Below are positions 47,172-58,425 of a stretch of 64,000 bases of DNA, piece after piece. Each line of letters starts with the position of its first letter. Positions within the stretch are counted from its first letter, which is position 1. The translations under genes and the position numbers were made by a program. The notes beneath the pieces were generated by a model, which did no database searches, was not told where the DNA came from, and saw only the letters and a list, made by a program, of their open reading frames with translations. The stretch is from Psilocybe azurescens (Eukaryota; Basidiomycota; Agaricomycetes; Agaricales; Agrocybaceae), in NCBI GenBank assembly GCA_023853785.1, contig JAJIRX010000152.1, positions 57,347 to 121,346 on the forward strand. Direction: 5' to 3'.

Positions 47172-47640
47172 CCAGTTGGTACCGTTTCACTAAAATCAGG
47201 TGATGTTAAATCAGGTACGGATCCTGTTACATCTGACCGCCAGGGTCTTTTCCTGAGATCTTTATCGGTGGTTGTTCCCGGAGGGTATACGTTCCCTCCT
47301 CTGCGAGGTGGGTTCCTCGGCCTGTCGGACCTTCTTGGTCCCGTCTCATTATTATCTCCCCCCTTGAGTAGGCATGGGCGGTGCTCTACTACTATGAGAT
47401 GGTCCTGGCTGTGAACCACTCGGTTCCGGAGCTCTCGTACTCGACGGAGGGTGAGGTTGAGATGCCGTAGACGGCGGAGGCGGTCCAGCATCATCGCCAG
47501 GAGTAGCTAACTCGGGCGGAGCGGACACCTTTGGTGGGGCAGGTATGTAGAACGGCGAGTCATCCGAATCATCATCATCGGAGTCTCCAAATTCTATTTC
47601 CACAACAGGATTATCTCCTTTTTATTAGTCTTCTCACGGG
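47172..47640 (-). pseudogene. Copia linker, low complexity
   Basis: A proline/serine-rich stretch (EFGDSDDDDSDDSPFYIPAPPK…) connects integrase to RT. Frames overlap at 47350–47500. Confidence 0.5.
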
Positions 47641-48601
47641 CTTTAGAGACCGGAGGTGTTTTTAGTGGTATGCATCTTGGGAATAGAGCTTCATCAAACA
47701 GCGCAGTGGCTGCAAAGAAGACTCTATTATGGTACCCGGTGTTACCGGTACGCATAAATATCATGTAGGCTTCATGCCCTTCACGATATCCCAAGAATAT
47801 CATTAACTCCGATTTAGGAGATAGCTTATTCTTTCTCACATCTTTATGGAGATAGACGTAAGCACCACATCCAAAGACTCTAAGTTTGGACAGGTCAGGC
47901 TTCTCGGAGGTGATCCCATAAAAGGGTGTACTCCACGAGAGCCGTTGTACTGGTGTGCGATTATAGAGATAGACAGCGTGTAAAACGCTGAACTCCCACT
48001 CAGGACTTCGGGTAGGCACGCTTGTAAGCGCATTGCCTGAGATTTTTCATCAATGGTCCGATTAAAGCGTTCAGCGCGACCGTTCATCTGGGGTTGATGT
48101 GGTACGCTTAGCTTAATTTCGATACCTGCATCTTTCAAGAGTTTCGTATATGCCTTGGACATGTATTCTCCGCCGTTGTCACTGAACCACGCTTGTATGT
48201 AAGCGTTGAATTGCCTACTGACATAAGCAATCCATTGTTCTGTGGCTTCTAGAGCTTCTGACTTCTTCCGAAGCAGAATGATCCAGGCGTGTGAAGTACA
48301 GTCATCCAAAAAGGATATAAAGTATTTAAACTTATGGTACGAAAGTACCGGAAACTCTTTAGATCAGAGTGGATTAGCTCAAGGGTTTACTTGCGCGTTT
48401 AGGGTTCTCAGCGAATGTTCGCGAGGTCATTTTCCCTTTAGCACAACCTTCGCATATAGCTTTATCCTTAGGTATTTGTAGACCAGATGGGAAATTCTCG
48501 GTTTTACCCGGTAGTTTGCCCAATACTTGATCTGAGGGATGTCCCATGCGACGATGCCATAATTCATAGCTATCATCAAGCATAGTTTCATACACCATCA
48601 A
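47594..48601 (-). pseudogene. int: Copia integrase, frameshifted
   Basis: GAG-pre-integrase zinc region LWHRRMGHPS … CEGCAKGK (48560–48440). Core: DDCTSHAWIILL, FSDNGGEY and NGRAERFNRT supply the D, D, E triad. The core is joined to SVLHAVYLYNRTPVQRL by a frame change near 48010, and to LRVFGCGAYVYLHKD further on. Confidence 0.85.
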
Positions 48602-48773
48602 GTTCTGTCCGGAGACAATTTGGGTTTTAACCCAATATAGATTATCTTTTCAGATGGTTCTGCAATGAAGAGAATCTCATCCGTAGATTTATCTATAAAA
48701 TTCAAAACGCTGGAATCTCCTTCGACTTTCGTGTCAGGTCCAAGCATTTGACGCATTGACAGGAGTCTAGTTT

Positions 48774-49322
48774 TCATACTCGGCATGTATAGTACCGGAT
48801 GTAAACGAAAGACAATCTGTCTGCCGATGGGAGTTTCAAGCTAAGGAAGATTGTTCCTCGGCCAGGAATAGGTATGATCTTGTCCGCAGTTTGAACAAGT
48901 ATTTCCTTTCCTTTTTCGAATTCCGCATATTCGGCAAGATCGGCTAGATTCCCTGTGAAGGCACATGATGCGCCGGAATCTATCATCCACATGGTTTTGT
49001 TTTCCATGAATGAGAGTAAATCTCGTAGCTTATCTTTGCAATTCTGACAATTGGAGCTAAACTCAACATCATTGTTCATGTTTCTACCACAATTACATAA
49101 ATATTGTACTCGACTATCTACAGCTTGTTCAGCTGGTAGGAGCATATTTAGTGGTTTGCAGTGAATGAATGCAAGAGGATTTACGTACAAGTATTCAGTG
49201 TTATTTGCGACTTCGTCTTCGTAGTCCCTATAAGGGGAAGGCGTTCCAAAATCAATGGAGTCGCGGTAGTCCTGAGATACCTTGTTGCCATTTTCATCAA
49301 CCGCGTGGGGATGAAGGTCCAT
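48774..49322 (-). pseudogene. pro: Copia protease
   Basis: WMIDSGASCAFTG with the DSGA active site at about 48969–48980, then ILVQTADKIIPIPGRGTI. A CNCG…CQNC cysteine cluster lies upstream. This cleaves the polyprotein. Confidence 0.75.
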
Positions 49323-51219
49323 TTGTTTTTGAACCGGATCGTCAGCTCGGCTTTTCCTTTATCCACGTAAGGAGTCATGTGTACCCGTGCAACGCCATCA
49401 GCGTCCATGCCGAAAGAGAACTCTGGTTCGGGAGTTTCTTCTAAAAAGGCATAGGGGTTTCCACCATACTCTTCTTCGGGATCAAAGATAGACGGGCTTC
49501 TGGAACCAGGAGTCAGGGCTCGACTTGGCCAGTTACGATCTTCTTCTCGTGGGGAATCAGATCCCGTAATGATATAGGGACTGATGTCGTCACCTTCGTA
49601 CTCGGGGAATGGCTCAACTGTAGAAGGAGCGGGTTCCGGAGTAGCGGCTTTCGGCGGTGAGTCGATGACGTGTTCATAGATGGATCGTGGAGAAACCTTT
49701 ATGGGAGTAATCGGTTTCACTATCAGTTCCCTTTGGGGAGAGGGATCCACGAATGGCTCATCCACTTCCATGTCTTGCTCGATGATTTGCTCCAAACTTT
49801 TTGAGGGTCTGAGTTGTTGGCTGTGCGCCAATACGATCAGCGAAGTTTCTTGGCTTTGTGGAATGTGGGGTATGGAGCTGATCCAGCTTCACGTCGTGCC
49901 TTGGCAGGTTTGACATTGCGGATAGCAACGCCGGAAAGGCCAAATGAGGCGACTGAATGAGAAGGTTCGAATGGAACCAAAGAAGATTGATCGGCTTGAT
50001 AGCCGTCCATACCTTCTGCGGTGATGGAGAATCGGAGATTGTGATCGCATGTCCGGATTCGGGAGAATCGGGACAATAACAGTAGGTCGATCGGAGATCG
50101 TGTAGTTGCCGAGCATGAGTGCTGGCATGTCTACCTGCATTGGTGATGCTATCACGAAGCGGTCATCCTCGGAGTTAACCTCAGCAATGTGCGAATGCTC
50201 ATGCTTTGGTGCAGCTCGACGAGTGCGCGTCGCGTGTGCGATGATCGTTTCCTTTGTCATCCTTCCATTTCTTGGTGAACGGTTTCTTCCCTTTCGGGTC
50301 AGAAGTGGAGGAAGAACCTCCTGCACGTTGGTCTGAATGTTTGGGAGTAGGGCCTTTATCGGCGATAGCCGATATCTTCTGAGCATTGGGCTTCTTGGGA
50401 GGAGAAGTTGTTCCCTTCTTGATATAGACTGTACCCTTCTTAGGCTTTTCACGCTCAGGAAGGTGTCCAAAATCGAGATGCCCAGGTGACTCTAATGGTC
50501 TCCTGCAACGTGTCGAGAGTCATGGTAGAAGTCACGGTGTGCGACTCTTTGTACGACTTCGATCATACGTTGATAGACAGATTCGTGTGTAGGGTCGTTC
50601 GTAAGAGGAAGTGCGGCGAGTAAAATGAGACAAGCGAGTGATTCGGAAATGATGCGGACTGTGTCAGGTGATCCGGGTGCTGCGCCAGGAGCTGGTTCGA
50701 GTGGAAGACGTTTGTATTCGGTTCGGAAGTGGGCGATTTGTGGATTGGGATCGGATAGATCGATCTTGTAATCTCGGAGCTTCTTGAAAGTATCAAGAGT
50801 CTCAACGAATTGTTGGGTACCGTAGTTAGCGGTTAACCAATCCCAAGCTTCCTTAGCAGTCATGCTGAAAACTTGTTTGTAGATATCGTCCCACAAGGTG
50901 ACTGAAAGAATACCCTTAGCCCGGGAGTTGGCTTCGGTATACTCCTTTTGTGCCTTTGAGAACTGATCGGATTCATGCTGATAGACTTGGTAGAGTGCCT
51001 GGTACCGGCGATTGCGGCAGCATCGGCGTCAGGGGCAAACATAGTAGGTGCGGTAGGAGCTGGACCGGTTGGAGCGACCAGCCTTCCTTCAAGCACGTTC
51101 CTAATGTTACCAATCTCAATAGCAGATTCCATCTTGTCTTTCCATTCTCGGAGACGAGTGCCAGAAAACTTTGGGTATTTGCTGACATCGAGGGAGATGG
51201 TTTGCTTGGAGGTCGACAT
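49323..51219 (-). pseudogene. gag: Copia gag, frameshifted
   Basis: Starts at ATG 51219 (MSTSKQTISLDVSKYPKFSG…WKDKMESAIEIGNI), continues in another frame with WDDIYKQVFSMTAKEAWDWLTANYG and LDTFKKLRDYKIDL, the gag fold of Copia elements. A proline-rich part up to 49323 leads to the protease. I find no clear CCHC knuckle in the frames I can read. Confidence 0.7.
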
Positions 51220-51655
51220 TGTTATCTGTAAACAATAGACGTTAGCGATCATGGTCTGAGTATAGTGAGCGATATGAAATCAAGCTTCTAACTAAAGACC
51301 TGCACTAGTCGTCTAGAACGTTGAGCTAACAAACGTTCATGTCGAGCAAAGCGATTTGTTCATCATGCAGCAAAAAAATACGGCTTGACTAGAGCGTCTG
51401 CAGAGGATGTTGCTCAACTCAAATGGAGATCAACGAAGAGGCAAAGCTCTATTCATTGTTACTCGACATTGTGGAGACTAGGTTACACAGCGAGCTATGG
51501 CTCAAGCTGACCAGCGAGCATAGCTACAAGCATGCGACAGGGAGCTAAGCTCAACACTGAAGCAGCGAGCTGGGCTCTAGCTGTACAGGCCAGAGTTACG
51601 AGCGTTGAGGGTAATCCACTGGTGGAGCCTGAGCTCAACGCCAGGAACGTCCTCG

Positions 51656-51667
51656 GGGCCCATAACC
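51656..51667 (-). other. Copia primer binding site (half-tRNA type)
   Basis: On the minus strand GGTTATGGGCCC follows the 5' LTR. Many Copia elements prime from the anticodon region of initiator Met tRNA, whose complement contains TTATG; this fits that pattern. Confidence 0.45.
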
Positions 51668-52028
51668 TGTTGCAATAATATAGTAACTACTATCGAGGGC
51701 TATGTACGTAGTGGTATGGTTACCTACTCGAACCCATATACTACTGACCTGTAAGCTTGTATGTATGTACTTAAGTGCGTAGTGAGCGCTGTACTGAAGT
51801 GAGGAACTTCGTTATTCATTAGGAGCAGAACTACGCTACTTATATACGTTTCTACATAGTGTGTGCATATTTACATACTGCATATATTAGGAAACATATA
51901 TCATGTGCATATCATGTGCTATAAAGCACGCCATAATTACGCCATATTCACGTGCAACCTTTCAGTCATGTGCACTGTGTAACGCTAACGTTCACGTGCA
52001 TGTCACGTGCTGTCACATAGTTTCAACA
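51668..52028 (-). repeat. Copia 5' LTR
   Basis: 361 bases, identical to 45064–45423 as far as I compared except one extra G in CGAGGGCTATG. GTTTC follows. Confidence 0.9.
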
Positions 52029-52033
52029 GTTTC

Positions 52034-52589
52034 CTTATACAGATGATTGGATCAATTCTAATTTAAGGCTGCATCTCTTCAGTATAAGTACGAGCTCATC
52101 ATGTACCAACTCTGGACGAAATGCTGGATTTTTTCCGGACGGCTTTCTATACTAATATTTCTGGCCAGTCATGAGGTATCGAGGGCACAGCAAACATGTC
52201 TCCGTGCACAGGCCTGTGATGATGGCTGAAGTTTGCGTCCATTATGAAAGAATCAGGTGTTTTAGGGGTCATTAAACCGTGAGGTGCTGAGTATGTGGGC
52301 CAGGCCGGTTGAAAAATTTCCCATCGTCTGTTAGGGACAGTTTTAAGAACAGGAGGGGGCTGTTTCTTTCATCTAGTATTTTGTTCTGCTGCTTTGCTGC
52401 TGGACATAATAAAAGACAGCTGAGTATTGTACCTGCGGGCGCTCAAGTTTTTATTTGGCTGAGCATACTAAGGTTGAGAAGAGAATGAGGCAGGCTGATA
52501 TATTGCAGAATAGTGGATATATTGAAGCGAGCAAGAGGGCGAAGGTAAGTACTTAGTAAGGTATTGACATTCGCGCGTTCCAAAAATAA
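52034..52589. other. Interior of the outer TIR element
   Basis: No open frame of note. The last part begins the right inverted repeat (ATTGATCCAATCATCTGTATAAGG at 52600, pairing with 52031–52055). Confidence 0.5.
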
Positions 52590-53211
52590 ACTCATGATGT
52601 CAAAATTGATCCAATCATCTGTATAAGGAAACGACGATCGATGCCATGAGATCACCAAGTACAATTTCGATCGTAGCGAATTCCCTACTAATTCAAACTC
52701 AGTTTTACCAGTCCCTCTATTGAGGAAACCCTCTGGGTTCTTGTTTCCTCTTTAGGAAGGGACCGGTCACCGGTCTAGACAAATACAGCAGGAGGTCAAA
52801 AATCTCCTGTCTCCTTCAGCTGTAATGGCTGCTTCACATCTCGCAGAAATGACATCAGCACCGCAAGCAACAAATGGTGCTAAGGTAGGGGACACTAGGT
52901 GTAATGTTTCTGCCTAAAATGGAACATGCCAGAATTGCACACAGCACAACCATTGGACTATCTGTCCCTAGATAAGTCTGAACCAAGTCAGGCTTCGACG
53001 TTACAGCTCTCAGATCATCACACCTGTTACTCCAGTACATGTTTCCTGGGGCAGCTGTGGACTTATATGTAAGAATTCTAGAACACAAAAGCTCAGTTGT
53101 TTGTGAGGCAAATGACTAAGAATTTATTTGTATTTACCTAGAACACAAAAGCTAGGTAGTAAATTAGTATAATGAATGAAACATACTAAGTAATGAAGAA
53201 TAGTACTCACC

Positions 53212-53242
53212 TCAGTTGTTTGCCTCGCAAACAACTGAGGAG
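53212..53242. repeat. Perfect 14-bp hairpin
   Basis: CCTCAGTTGTTTGC and GCAAACAACTGAGG pair around a CTC loop. A related CTCAGTTGTTTGTGAGGC lies at about 53092, so this may be the tip of a small inverted-repeat element. Confidence 0.6.
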
Positions 53243-53410
53243 AGCTTCATCGAAGTTTTGTATATAAAGTATTTTGCTGTCTGATACTCGTATCTACAAA
53301 GTGAATAGAAACTAATAAAGGTGTATTGCGTGCTGCAATTAAAGATAACAAAATGAATATGATGTATATATTACAGAAAGAGGAATAGTGCAATAATGCA
53401 CTGTTAATGA

Positions 53411-54160
53411 CAAGGGGGTGCCGGGATCGAAAAAAGTACCGGGGGTCAATTTTTTTCTAAGGCCAACTCTAGTACCCTCCCCCCCACATAATCAGGCACA
53501 CTTCCAAATATAGTAATTATTAGTAATATGACATCAACAGTGTACATGCTTTCCACCTCTGCCTCGACCTGATACCTCGCACTAGTGACATATTCGTCTT
53601 CTTTTTCCTTTCTTTGTTGCATTTTTGTCTTGTGTTCTGACAACGACTCTTTCCTAGATGCTGATCAAAGTTTTTGAGCCCACCGGTGCCGCAGTCAACA
53701 CACATATTGCATTCTGGGCATACAACGAACCCATCTGCATCAAGCACAGGGCCATTCAGGGTGCATTCTCCTGCATACCACGTCAATATTGTTTATCAGT
53801 ATGGTACTGTGTTGTAATACATGCCTGAGGTGATGAGTCCATAGCGAGAGGTATGATATATGAGCCAGTGGACCACGACAAGGACAAGGACGACTTAGCT
53901 AGCTGAGCAAAAATATTAATTTCCTTCCATAATAAGCAATAAATGTGAAATAAATCAAAATAAATTCAATTCTCGGTACAGATCTTTTATTCCATGAGTT
54001 TCAGTCCAAGAAACATCATTTGTACTTCTGTAATGCAGTCTAGCACACTAAAATCAAGGTTCTGAGGCCCTGTGCTGGAGGGTTCCAAAAAAATTTGGTG
54101 GCCTGGGGCCTACCCCCCCTCCTACCCCCCGGTGCAGGTTTTCGATCCCAGCACCCCTTG
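53411..54160. mobile_element. hAT-like element, 8-bp TSD
   Basis: GTTAATGA is duplicated at 53403–53410 and 54161–54168. The ends are CAAGGGGGTGCCGGGATCG and CGATCCCAGCACCCCTTG; the inverted similarity extends about 45 bases. An 8-bp TSD and CAAGGG ends fit the hAT superfamily. It is 750 bp long and too short for a transposase. Confidence 0.8.
53520..53786 (-). CDS. Zinc-finger-like ORF inside the hAT-like element
   Basis: An 88-codon frame with GFVVCPECNMCVDCGTGGLKNF followed by DQHLGKSRC. The cysteine pairs and a later H and C suggest a zinc-binding fold, like DNA-binding fingers at the start of transposon proteins in mushroom genomes. The frame opens with ATG at 53786, so it may be the remaining 5' exon of a transposase or a captured host exon. 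No catalytic part is present. The start is uncertain. Confidence 0.4.
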   Translation of the reverse strand: MTWYAGECTLNGPVLDADGFVVCPECNMCVDCGTGGLKNFDQHLGKSRCQNTRQKCNKERKKKTNMSLVRGIRSRQRWKACTLLMSYY

Positions 54161-55156
54161 GTTAATGAACTAATATGTAAGAATGAATATGCATACAAAT
54201 GTTTAAAGAAACTGGCAGTCGCATAGCCAAATGGCTGCGAGGGCGTTATTCGCGTTTGCTTACTATATTCCAACATTATATAGTAGCGGAAACCCAGACC
54301 GCTACACTAGGAACCAGCACCTTTATGTAAGCTGATTACATAAGTGCCAAGAGCCGCAAAATGTTCAGTTCTAAAAATTTCAAAAGTTTTCATGCGCTGG
54401 AGGCCCCAGAAAGTATGTTCTTAGAGAGTTAATATGTTATGTTACAGTGTAAGTTACATTGTTAAGCTTTGAGAGCTTTTTCATATGCTCTAGGTATGAT
54501 TTTTGGAGTGAGGCAACTATTTTTGGGAGGAAGGGTACAATTTCTGTCTCTGCACAGCAAGTTCATATCGCTTCTGGGCATGGTGGCATTTTTGATGTGT
54601 TTCTGGTTCTGGAGTCTAGATTTGACAGCATTGCATCATCTTTCTTGTCTATCTTGATTTTCTGTGCAAAATAAGGCTCTTTTTCCCTGCCATTCCTCAC
54701 CTGCATGCCATCTTTGTCATCGTAAAAGACACCATGTGATACATTACATAAGCAGCAAAATCTTTGCCTCAAAAATCTTCCAACTTGTCCTTCTACTTCT
54801 GTGCACTCAAAATGAAGATTTGAGCAATTTAGGTTTTGGAAAAGTTTCATTAAATATTTTTGAAACTAAGACTTTTAAAAAAAATTGAGCCCATAGATTT
54901 CTTCAAATGGTACATACAATTGATATGTTGGGCTCGAAATGTGATTTTTTTGTCAATGAGGAAAGTTATTTGAGCTCAAAATTTTGGGATCAATTGCTTA
55001 CATAAAGGTGCTGGTTCCTAGTGTCCCCTATCTTACTGCCGGTGCTATGCAGCGCCGCCCAATAAATGGTGCCAGTGAGGTGTCGGGTGATCTGTGTTGT
55101 CTGCCAAAATACTTCTCTGCTCTTTACTTTTGCCACCACCCGGCATTGAATTCAAC

Positions 55157-55422
55157 ATTAGTGGATGTTTTCTCTCTCTCCTCTCCTCATTCCTGCCGGC
55201 ATTACTGACATATAGCATCCAGTTTGGTTCCTCAACCTCGTTCGGCCTTTCTTACCCATAATACAAGAATTTTCCTGAATCCTCACCGAATCGCGAAAGT
55301 ACATTTCCTTGCTTCAAACCCCACACAACATGTACTGACCCTCGTATCACAAGGTTCCATTCAACCAAAAGCACTATGAACAGCGGTAACACTCATTTTT
55401 ATTATCTTCCTGGTGTACTCGC
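55157..55422 (+). pseudogene. SEC61 pseudogene (copy 3), truncated
   Basis: Exons 1–3 in part: the start is ATT, exon 2 carries the same CCATAATAC stop as copy 2, and exon 3 ends at GGTGTACTCGC where Gypsy-2 begins. The shared stop shows copies 2 and 3 derive from one already broken ancestor. Confidence 0.85.
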
Positions 55423-57111
55423 TGAACTACGTGAGTGTGTGATTTGATATATAAATCAAAAACCAAAACACAAACCAGAGAGGAATGGTCTAGACTAGAT
55501 AAGACAACTCTCTCCCTGTTGAGTTAAAGTGAGGGCTGGCTTTGCCACTAGGTTGTGTAGATGTATGTGGTCTGAGGAGGGCAGGGACGTATGAAGGAGG
55601 AGGAATGGATGAGGGATATAAAATGCCCTTGAGTATTTACTGGGAGGAAGCAACCCGACTTGATTAGGGTAGAACGGTGTGAATGAGATGTGATGACTGT
55701 GAAGGGGCCAAATGACTAGATAAATTGTAGGGATTGATACGGGGGCAGGAGTGAGAATGTAGTCTTGATCCTAGTGCGCTTCAAGCAAGTCTGCAGTGTC
55801 TGCAAAGCTAGAAGTAAAGCCTGCTGATGGAGTAATGGCTTGAGCGGGCTGGAGTGATAGATAATGAAGGATTGTGCGATGTTCTTGAACCAAAAAATCA
55901 AACAGAGCGGTGAAGTGAATGAGGGATGACTAGGGCGATGGATGAAGATGACAACAAGACCAAGATTGCTGAATAAAAATATTCTGGAGCAATAGAAGCG
56001 ATGGGGAGTTGAGGATCTTGATGTAGAGGAAGAATGAAGGGTCTGGAGGATGGTAGGATCGAAATGAACTGGACAAAATTCTCTGTGATGAGAGAGCGAG
56101 AGTGGTTGGATAGGCTAGTCTAGCCTCTGATGAACGTCTTGAATAACTGGAGTGATTGTTGAATTTCGTGCTGAATATTGATAGAGATTGATTGAATGCG
56201 TGCTTGGAGTGCTGGACTGAGTACTTGATAACTTGAAATCTTTGCTGTGAAGAAAGTTGGGGCTTGTAACTTCCTTGCATTCCAAGCGATACTAATACAT
56301 GGTTTATATACCAGAGAACATAGAAAAATATTTAAAAGAGATCAAGCGTCCAAACTATACCAATCATTCTGTAGAACAACACCCAGTAGTCCCATCTATC
56401 AACTACATACAATAGATTGAAAGCTGACGGAGTTTAGGAGTGAAAAATAGAAGGATGAGTAAGTAAGTAACATAGGATGAGTAAGAAGTATAAGCAGGAT
56501 TATGAAAAGCGAAGTGAGATGAGTAAGAAAGAAGCGAAGCTGAGTAAGTACAATAAGCAAGAATGACAAAAGGAAGGAAGGATCAATCATATGAAAGTGT
56601 CAGACAATAGAAAAGGAGCCAAAATAGCGAACAAGTACCATGCTAATGAATAGAACCAGTCTATTCATGGCACAGCTCAGTCATCCATTACCAAGACTGC
56701 TGAGTGAGACAAAGATTTGCTGCATATGTGGAATCCAGTTAAGGACCAAATAGTTGTAGATGATCAAATGCTGATGACGATGGTGATATATGATGCTGTG
56801 CAGTGCTGTGCATACTAGGATGGATAGAAATGATGTCCAAGAATAATCTGCGCATAGCCTTGAGGTTCGAAATAGATAGACGATTGAATCATTGATAGGG
56901 AGTGTAACTGATCAAATGGTTGAAGTGGAGATTGAAAGTTGGAATGGAGCTTGAAGTGGACTGTGAATGGACTTTGACGTTGAATATTGAGGATGTGCTT
57001 CAGATAAAAATGCGAAATAATACCCCTGGCTTCTGCATACAATGGGGAGTCAAGACAGACGCTCTAAGCTTATAGATAAATCTCATATCCAATCAAAATT
57101 GGTGTATGACA
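55423..57111 (-). repeat. Gypsy-2 3' LTR (inferred)
   Basis: On the minus strand it begins TGTCATACACC (57111) and ends CACGTAGTTCA (55423). A purine-rich TGGGTGGA lies just upstream (57112–57119). The outer border is fixed by the break in the SEC61 copy; the inner one rests on the TG start and polypurine tract. At 1689 bases it is long. No second LTR is available for comparison. Confidence 0.65.
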
Positions 57112-57200
57112 TCCACCCAAAACTTGAGAAAAGAACCGTCCTCGGTTGATAGGTAACATGCGGAAATGAAGAGAGGTTACTTTAGGTCTGGGCAAACAAT

Positions 57201-58380
57201 TTACTGATCGTCGTCCAAGGTATCGTCCATATCTTCATTGTTGTTCTGAACGTATTCAAGATTTTCCACTATATTGTCCAGTTCAGCTCTAGGAATGACT
57301 GATCCATCTCGAGGGAAGTAGCGTAGAAGTCGGAATGCAGCAACGCCTTGAACCATTGGAGTACCGTCAAGTTCCTTTAGCACATAAGAACCACCACGAG
57401 TTTGTCGAATAACCTCATAAGGACCAAGATATCTAGGCTTGTGTTTGCGATTCATCTCTTTCTCGACGAGTGTTGCGGACAAGGACTAGAGTTCCGGGCT
57501 GAAATGCTGTCTGACGAATACGATGCGCAAGCGTTGTTCAAATATCGGCCTTTGATTGCAGACGGGATTGTCGCAGGACTTCAGCAATATTAGCTAGGTC
57601 TTCATCGCGCTTCATAAGTTGTCGGATTCGTTGGGCCAGCAAATCTTCGGACGTCATTCCACTAGTGAAGCCATCAACTAGAAAGGTCGCTTCCATAAGG
57701 TCAAAGGGAAGAACAGGATGAAGGCCATGCATGACGTAGAAAGGGGAATGTCCAGTAGATCGTCGAGTGATACATTTATCGGCAAAGATAGTATGATGAA
57801 CGTACAGTGGCCAGTCTTGAGGTCGGTCTCCACAGGCTTTGAGGATAGATTCCCTGAAGTCAATATGTCCTCGTTCAACTGATCCATTGGCTTTGGAATT
57901 GTAAGGCGAGATGTGAACATGAGGGATGCCATACTTCTCCATGAGATATGCAAAGCTCCAGCAACTTCAGATCCGTTATCTGTTCGAACTTGTCCTATGG
58001 CTCCGTAGCAACATATAATCTCTTCCCAGAAAAAATTAGCCATTTCTTTAGATTTGATGGTCTTGAGAGCGCGTCCTTCCGGTGCACGTGATAGATCGCT
58101 CTCTTGCTATAACCATGTATCGGAATTTACCAGATCTAGGCATGAAGAGAACATCGACGTTGATGACAGTGAAGATGGACGGTGTGGCTGAAATGGAAAT
58201 GGGGACTTCAGACTTCTTGGTGGATCGAACTTGACATTGGTGGCAGGTAGCGAGGTGATGTTTAATATCCTGGAACATGAAAGGCCAGTAAAAGCGAAGA
58301 CGTATAACTCCAAAGACTCCGTATAGACCACGGTGACCTAGTTCTTCATGTGCTTGAGTTAATACTAGTAGGGCGCTTTG
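57201..58380 (-). pseudogene. int: Gypsy-2 integrase
   Basis: The HHCC zinc region ELGHRGLYGV … HLATCHQCQVRSTKKSE (58345–58210) is followed by INVDVLFMPRSGKFRYMV, VRTDNGSEVAG (about 57985) and ISPYNSKANGSVERGHID, which give the D, D, E triad. The C-terminal part HKPRYLGPYEVIRQTRGGSYVLKELDG ends at 57201 with …DDTLDDDQ. Frames change near 58085, 57950 and 57500. Confidence 0.85.
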
Positions 58381-58425
58381 TTGGCATCAAGAATGACTCG
58401 TAGTGGGGAGCGTCCAAATCGTCGT

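Larger units (their letters stand above)
45064..52028 (-). mobile_element. Complete Ty1/Copia LTR retrotransposon
   Basis: LTRs at 45064–45423 and 51668–52028 differ by one visible indel. The target duplication GTTTC lies at 45059–45063 and 52029–52033. On the minus strand the order is gag, protease, integrase, RT, RNase H, which defines Copia. The element interrupts an older TIR transposon. Near-identical LTRs mean recent insertion, yet internal frames are broken at several points. Confidence 0.92.
44915..52777. mobile_element. TIR element with 9-bp TSD, split by Copia
   Basis: TIRs of more than 150 bases: 44915–45063, continuing at 52034 after the Copia insertion, against about 52590–52777. 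The ends are TAGCCTCGTGACCGG and its partner CCGGTCACCGGTCTA. Flanks GACGAATAC (44906–44914) and GACAAATAC (52778–52786) are a 9-bp target duplication with one mismatch; unit 1 shows GACGAATAC once near 37439. Removing Copia leaves about 0.9 kb without a transposase frame, so it is non-autonomous. The TSD length points to Mutator-like elements, with hAT as the alternative. Confidence 0.75.
52883..55033. mobile_element. 2.15-kb TA-target element with nested insertions
   Basis: TA at 52881–52882 and 55034–55035 flanks the ends AGGTAGGGGACACTAGG and CCTAGTGTCCCCTATCT. The uninterrupted site GGTGCTACTGCCGG is seen at 37536–37549. Inside lies an inverted pair at 54304–54332 and 54996–55024 (ACACTAGGAACCAGCACC), which suggests a second copy of the family ending at the same right terminus. 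A hAT-like element (53411–54160) is also inside. There is no transposase. A TA target fits Tc1/mariner-type or PIF-type enzymes. Confidence 0.7.
41198..55422. repeat. Tandem segmental duplication, unit 2 (interrupted)
   Basis: Collinear with unit 1 from 33257. It runs to 44914, is broken by a nested transposon block (44915–52777), resumes at 52787–52882, is broken again by a 2.15-kb element (52883–55033) and ends at 55422 where Gypsy-2 begins. Without the insertions it would be about 4.2 kb. Confidence 0.8.
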
